Assembly (NCBI RefSeq): GCF_042611095.1
Contig: NZ_JBHFPV010000004.1
Span: 124,001 to 188,000, forward strand
Source: Meishania litoralis
GTDB lineage: Bacteria; Bacteroidota; Bacteroidia; Flavobacteriales; Flavobacteriaceae
Direction of reading: 5' to 3'
Length of the DNA: 64,000 nucleotides
The notes beneath the pieces were generated by a model. The model had not been told where the DNA came from and searched no databases. It saw only the letters and a program-made list of their open reading frames with translations. Shown in pieces: positions 62,495-64,000 of this stretch; the stretch's first letter is position 1, and each line of letters starts with the position of its first letter. Made by a program: the position numbers and the translations under genes.

Positions 62495-63202
62495 TTATTC
62501 GAAGGTAAAATTGATGAATATGCCTCGGGTTCGCATGGCGTCCAAATTACCGGTCCAAGGACTGTTAGGCTCCAAATCGCGAACAAGTTCGTCGGTAATG
62601 GCGAAAACACCGCGGATCGACGGGGTGAATTTGAAATATTCAAGATAAAAGTCGATGCCGAAACCGAGTTCGTAGTTATAGACCCATTTTGTCATGCGAA
62701 AAGTTCCGGCCGAATTGTCATCAATACTGCTCTCGTTGCTTCCTAAATTTAGAGATGCGGATCCACCCCCAATTATGAATGGCTTCCAGTTTCCGAAGCG
62801 TTTTGTACTTACTTTTAGCAACAGCGGAAAGTTGATATAAGTCGATTTGACCTCCCTGACCGTATTGCGCTTAATGTCATCCTCCCCGGTAAACCCTGGA
62901 AAGTTCAGTATTCGCGAATTGTAAAGTAATCCGGGTTCGAAACGTAGATCTAAAAAGCGATTTAGCCGCAATTCACCTATAAGTCCGACATTGAATCCTA
63001 TTGACTGATCGACCAAAATGTCATCGGTGAAATCTTTGTAATCAAACTTGAAATCATAACGGTTGAATCCCAAAAAGTAACCCCAGTTGAGCAAAGGCTC
63101 ATCTTCGTTCTCTAAATTGAGTACCGGATTTTCCTTAAATTGGGAATAGCCATTTTGGCTTAAAATGACACCTAACGCCACCAGAAAAAACAACTTCTTC
63201 AT
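62495..63202 (-). CDS. porT: PorT-family outer-membrane beta-barrel protein
   Basis: PorT is needed for type IX secretion, the route used by gliding adhesins. The 235-residue protein has a signal peptide (MKKLFFLVALGVILSQNGYSQ split at the cleavage site) and a small barrel with YFLGFNRYDFKFDYKDF, RLNRFLDLRFEPGLLYNSR and VREVKSTYINFPLLLK. It lies just downstream of ubiE, the usual pairing in Flavobacteriaceae. Confidence 0.9.
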   Translation of the reverse strand: MKKLFFLVALGVILSQNGYSQFKENPVLNLENEDEPLLNWGYFLGFNRYDFKFDYKDFTDDILVDQSIGFNVGLIGELRLNRFLDLRFEPGLLYNSRILNFPGFTGEDDIKRNTVREVKSTYINFPLLLKVSTKRFGNWKPFIIGGGSASLNLGSNESSIDDNSAGTFRMTKWVYNYELGFGIDFYLEYFKFTPSIRGVFAITDELVRDLEPNSPWTGNLDAMRTRGIFINFTFE

Positions 63203-63295
63203 TTACGCAAATTAAAAGGGCCGGAAATGGGAAAATGAATCCTGCCGAACCGACCTCAAATTTTGATAACGACCATTGGTTTGTAGTGTAACAAG

Positions 63296-64000
63296 TCAAT
63301 TGGCCTTAGTTGCAATATAGATAGAGGCGACGCCCATCGTCTGAGGCCTGTTCTCTACATCTATAAACCCGATTTTGCGCAAAATATTGTTGAAGTCCTC
63401 ACCATGCGGAAAAACCGAGGCTGATTCGCTCAAATAGCCATATGCGCTATTGTCTTTTGAAAAAATGCGGCCGATGACAGGCAAAATGTATTTCGTATAT
63501 AATCGGTAGCCCTGTTTGAAGGGGGGTTTCGTCGGAATAGAAGTTTCCAATACTATAAAAGTGCCTTTTGGCCGTAAAACACGGTATATTTCCAAGAGTC
63601 CTTTTTCCAAAGTTTCGAAATTTCGCACCCCGAAGGCAACCGTAACGGCATCGAAAGAATTCTTCTCAAAAGGGAGGTTTTCGCTGTCGCCGACGACCAT
63701 TTCGATAACATTTTCCATATTTTTTTTTCGCACTTTTTTTCTACCAACATCAAGCATGCCCGGGGAAATGTCGAGACCTACGATTTTTTCTGCCCCGGTT
63801 TGTGTTAAATTGATGGCCAGGTCACCTGTTCCCGTGGCTATGTCGAGTATGTTTTTCGGCTTTTTTGTCTTCAGTAGATCGACTACCCTACGACGCCATT
63901 TTACGTCAATGCCAAAAGAAATCACTCGGTTCAGTCCGTCATAATTGTCACTAATTGTATCGAACATTTTTGTAACCTGCTCTTTTTTGCCGAGTTGGGA
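63296..64000 (-). CDS. ubiE: Demethylmenaquinone methyltransferase (5' end beyond window)
   Basis: UbiE/MenG methylates demethylmenaquinone in the last step of menaquinone synthesis. Visible motifs: DTISDNYDGLNRVISFGIDV, LDIATGTGDLAINL (SAM loop), VVGDSENLPFEKNSFD and LRPKGTFIVLETS. The frame stays open past the internal ATG at 63967 to the window edge, adding SQLGKKEQVTK, which matches the family N-terminus, so the real start lies outside. Confidence 0.93.
   Translation of the reverse strand, partial: SQLGKKEQVTKMFDTISDNYDGLNRVISFGIDVKWRRRVVDLLKTKKPKNILDIATGTGDLAINLTQTGAEKIVGLDISPGMLDVGRKKVRKKNMENVIEMVVGDSENLPFEKNSFDAVTVAFGVRNFETLEKGLLEIYRVLRPKGTFIVLETSIPTKPPFKQGYRLYTKYILPVIGRIFSKDNSAYGYLSESASVFPHGEDFNNILRKIGFIDVENRPQTMGVASIYIATKAN

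Overview
The window looks like a chromosomal segment of a marine-type Flavobacteriaceae bacterium (Bacteroidota). The grounds are gliding genes gldB and gldC, PorT, a TamL-type lipoprotein, a 287-residue RpoD, a menaquinone methyltransferase, YpdA, several TAnnTTTG promoter elements, no clear Shine-Dalgarno sites, and many TTG or GTG starts in AT-leaning DNA. Genus cannot be fixed from the sequence alone.

Layout. 0-13.6 kb: housekeeping genes (aroA, queA, rlmN, polyprenyl synthase), an ECF sigma / membrane partner / outer-membrane protein trio, dnaG, an atypical response regulator, nadE, gldB-gldC and a universal stress protein. 13.8-18 kb: a B1 metallo-beta-lactamase directly coupled to a PhoD-like phosphatase lipoprotein, a small conserved gene, a hydrolase and engB. 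18.2-33.7 kb: a complete division and cell-wall (dcw) cluster, mraZ-rsmH-ftsL-ftsI-murE-mraY-murD-ftsW-murG-murC-ftsQ-ftsA-ftsZ, with a MraZ-box operator in front and a strong terminator behind, then a YqeY-family gene.

34.2-42.4 kb is an accessory segment. It opens with a broken tRNA-Arg 5' fragment carrying two 19-nt palindrome-bearing insertions, a GIY-YIG nuclease gene, and an intact tRNA-Arg(UCG). Three further units follow, each ending in a copy of the tRNA 3' end, and at least two carry their own terminator. After a small membrane-protein gene comes a three-gene minus-strand operon: a small secreted protein, a hemopexin-repeat protein fused to a cholesterol-dependent-cytolysin-like (CDC-like) pore-forming module, and a papain-fold protein with hemopexin repeats whose catalytic Cys is replaced by Asn. 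An AraC-family gene lies just upstream. This operon is the best candidate for an undescribed system.

42.5-64 kb returns to mainly core genes: ypdA, rpe, a methyltransferase, a TPR lipoprotein, a P1-family peptidase, a large cytochrome c lipoprotein, a lipoprotein with two HExxH motifs, trmL, a VF530-family gene, rpoD, pnp, rpsO, accD, fbaA, tamL, a SpoU methyltransferase, porT and a 5'-truncated ubiE/menG at the right edge.

Starts were moved inward from the longest reading frame for the PhoD-like gene, ftsQ, the GIY-YIG gene, rpe, the dual-HExxH gene, the VF530 gene, pnp, accD and tamL, where family N-termini or signal peptides decide. Functions are assigned by motif reading only; no database search was run.
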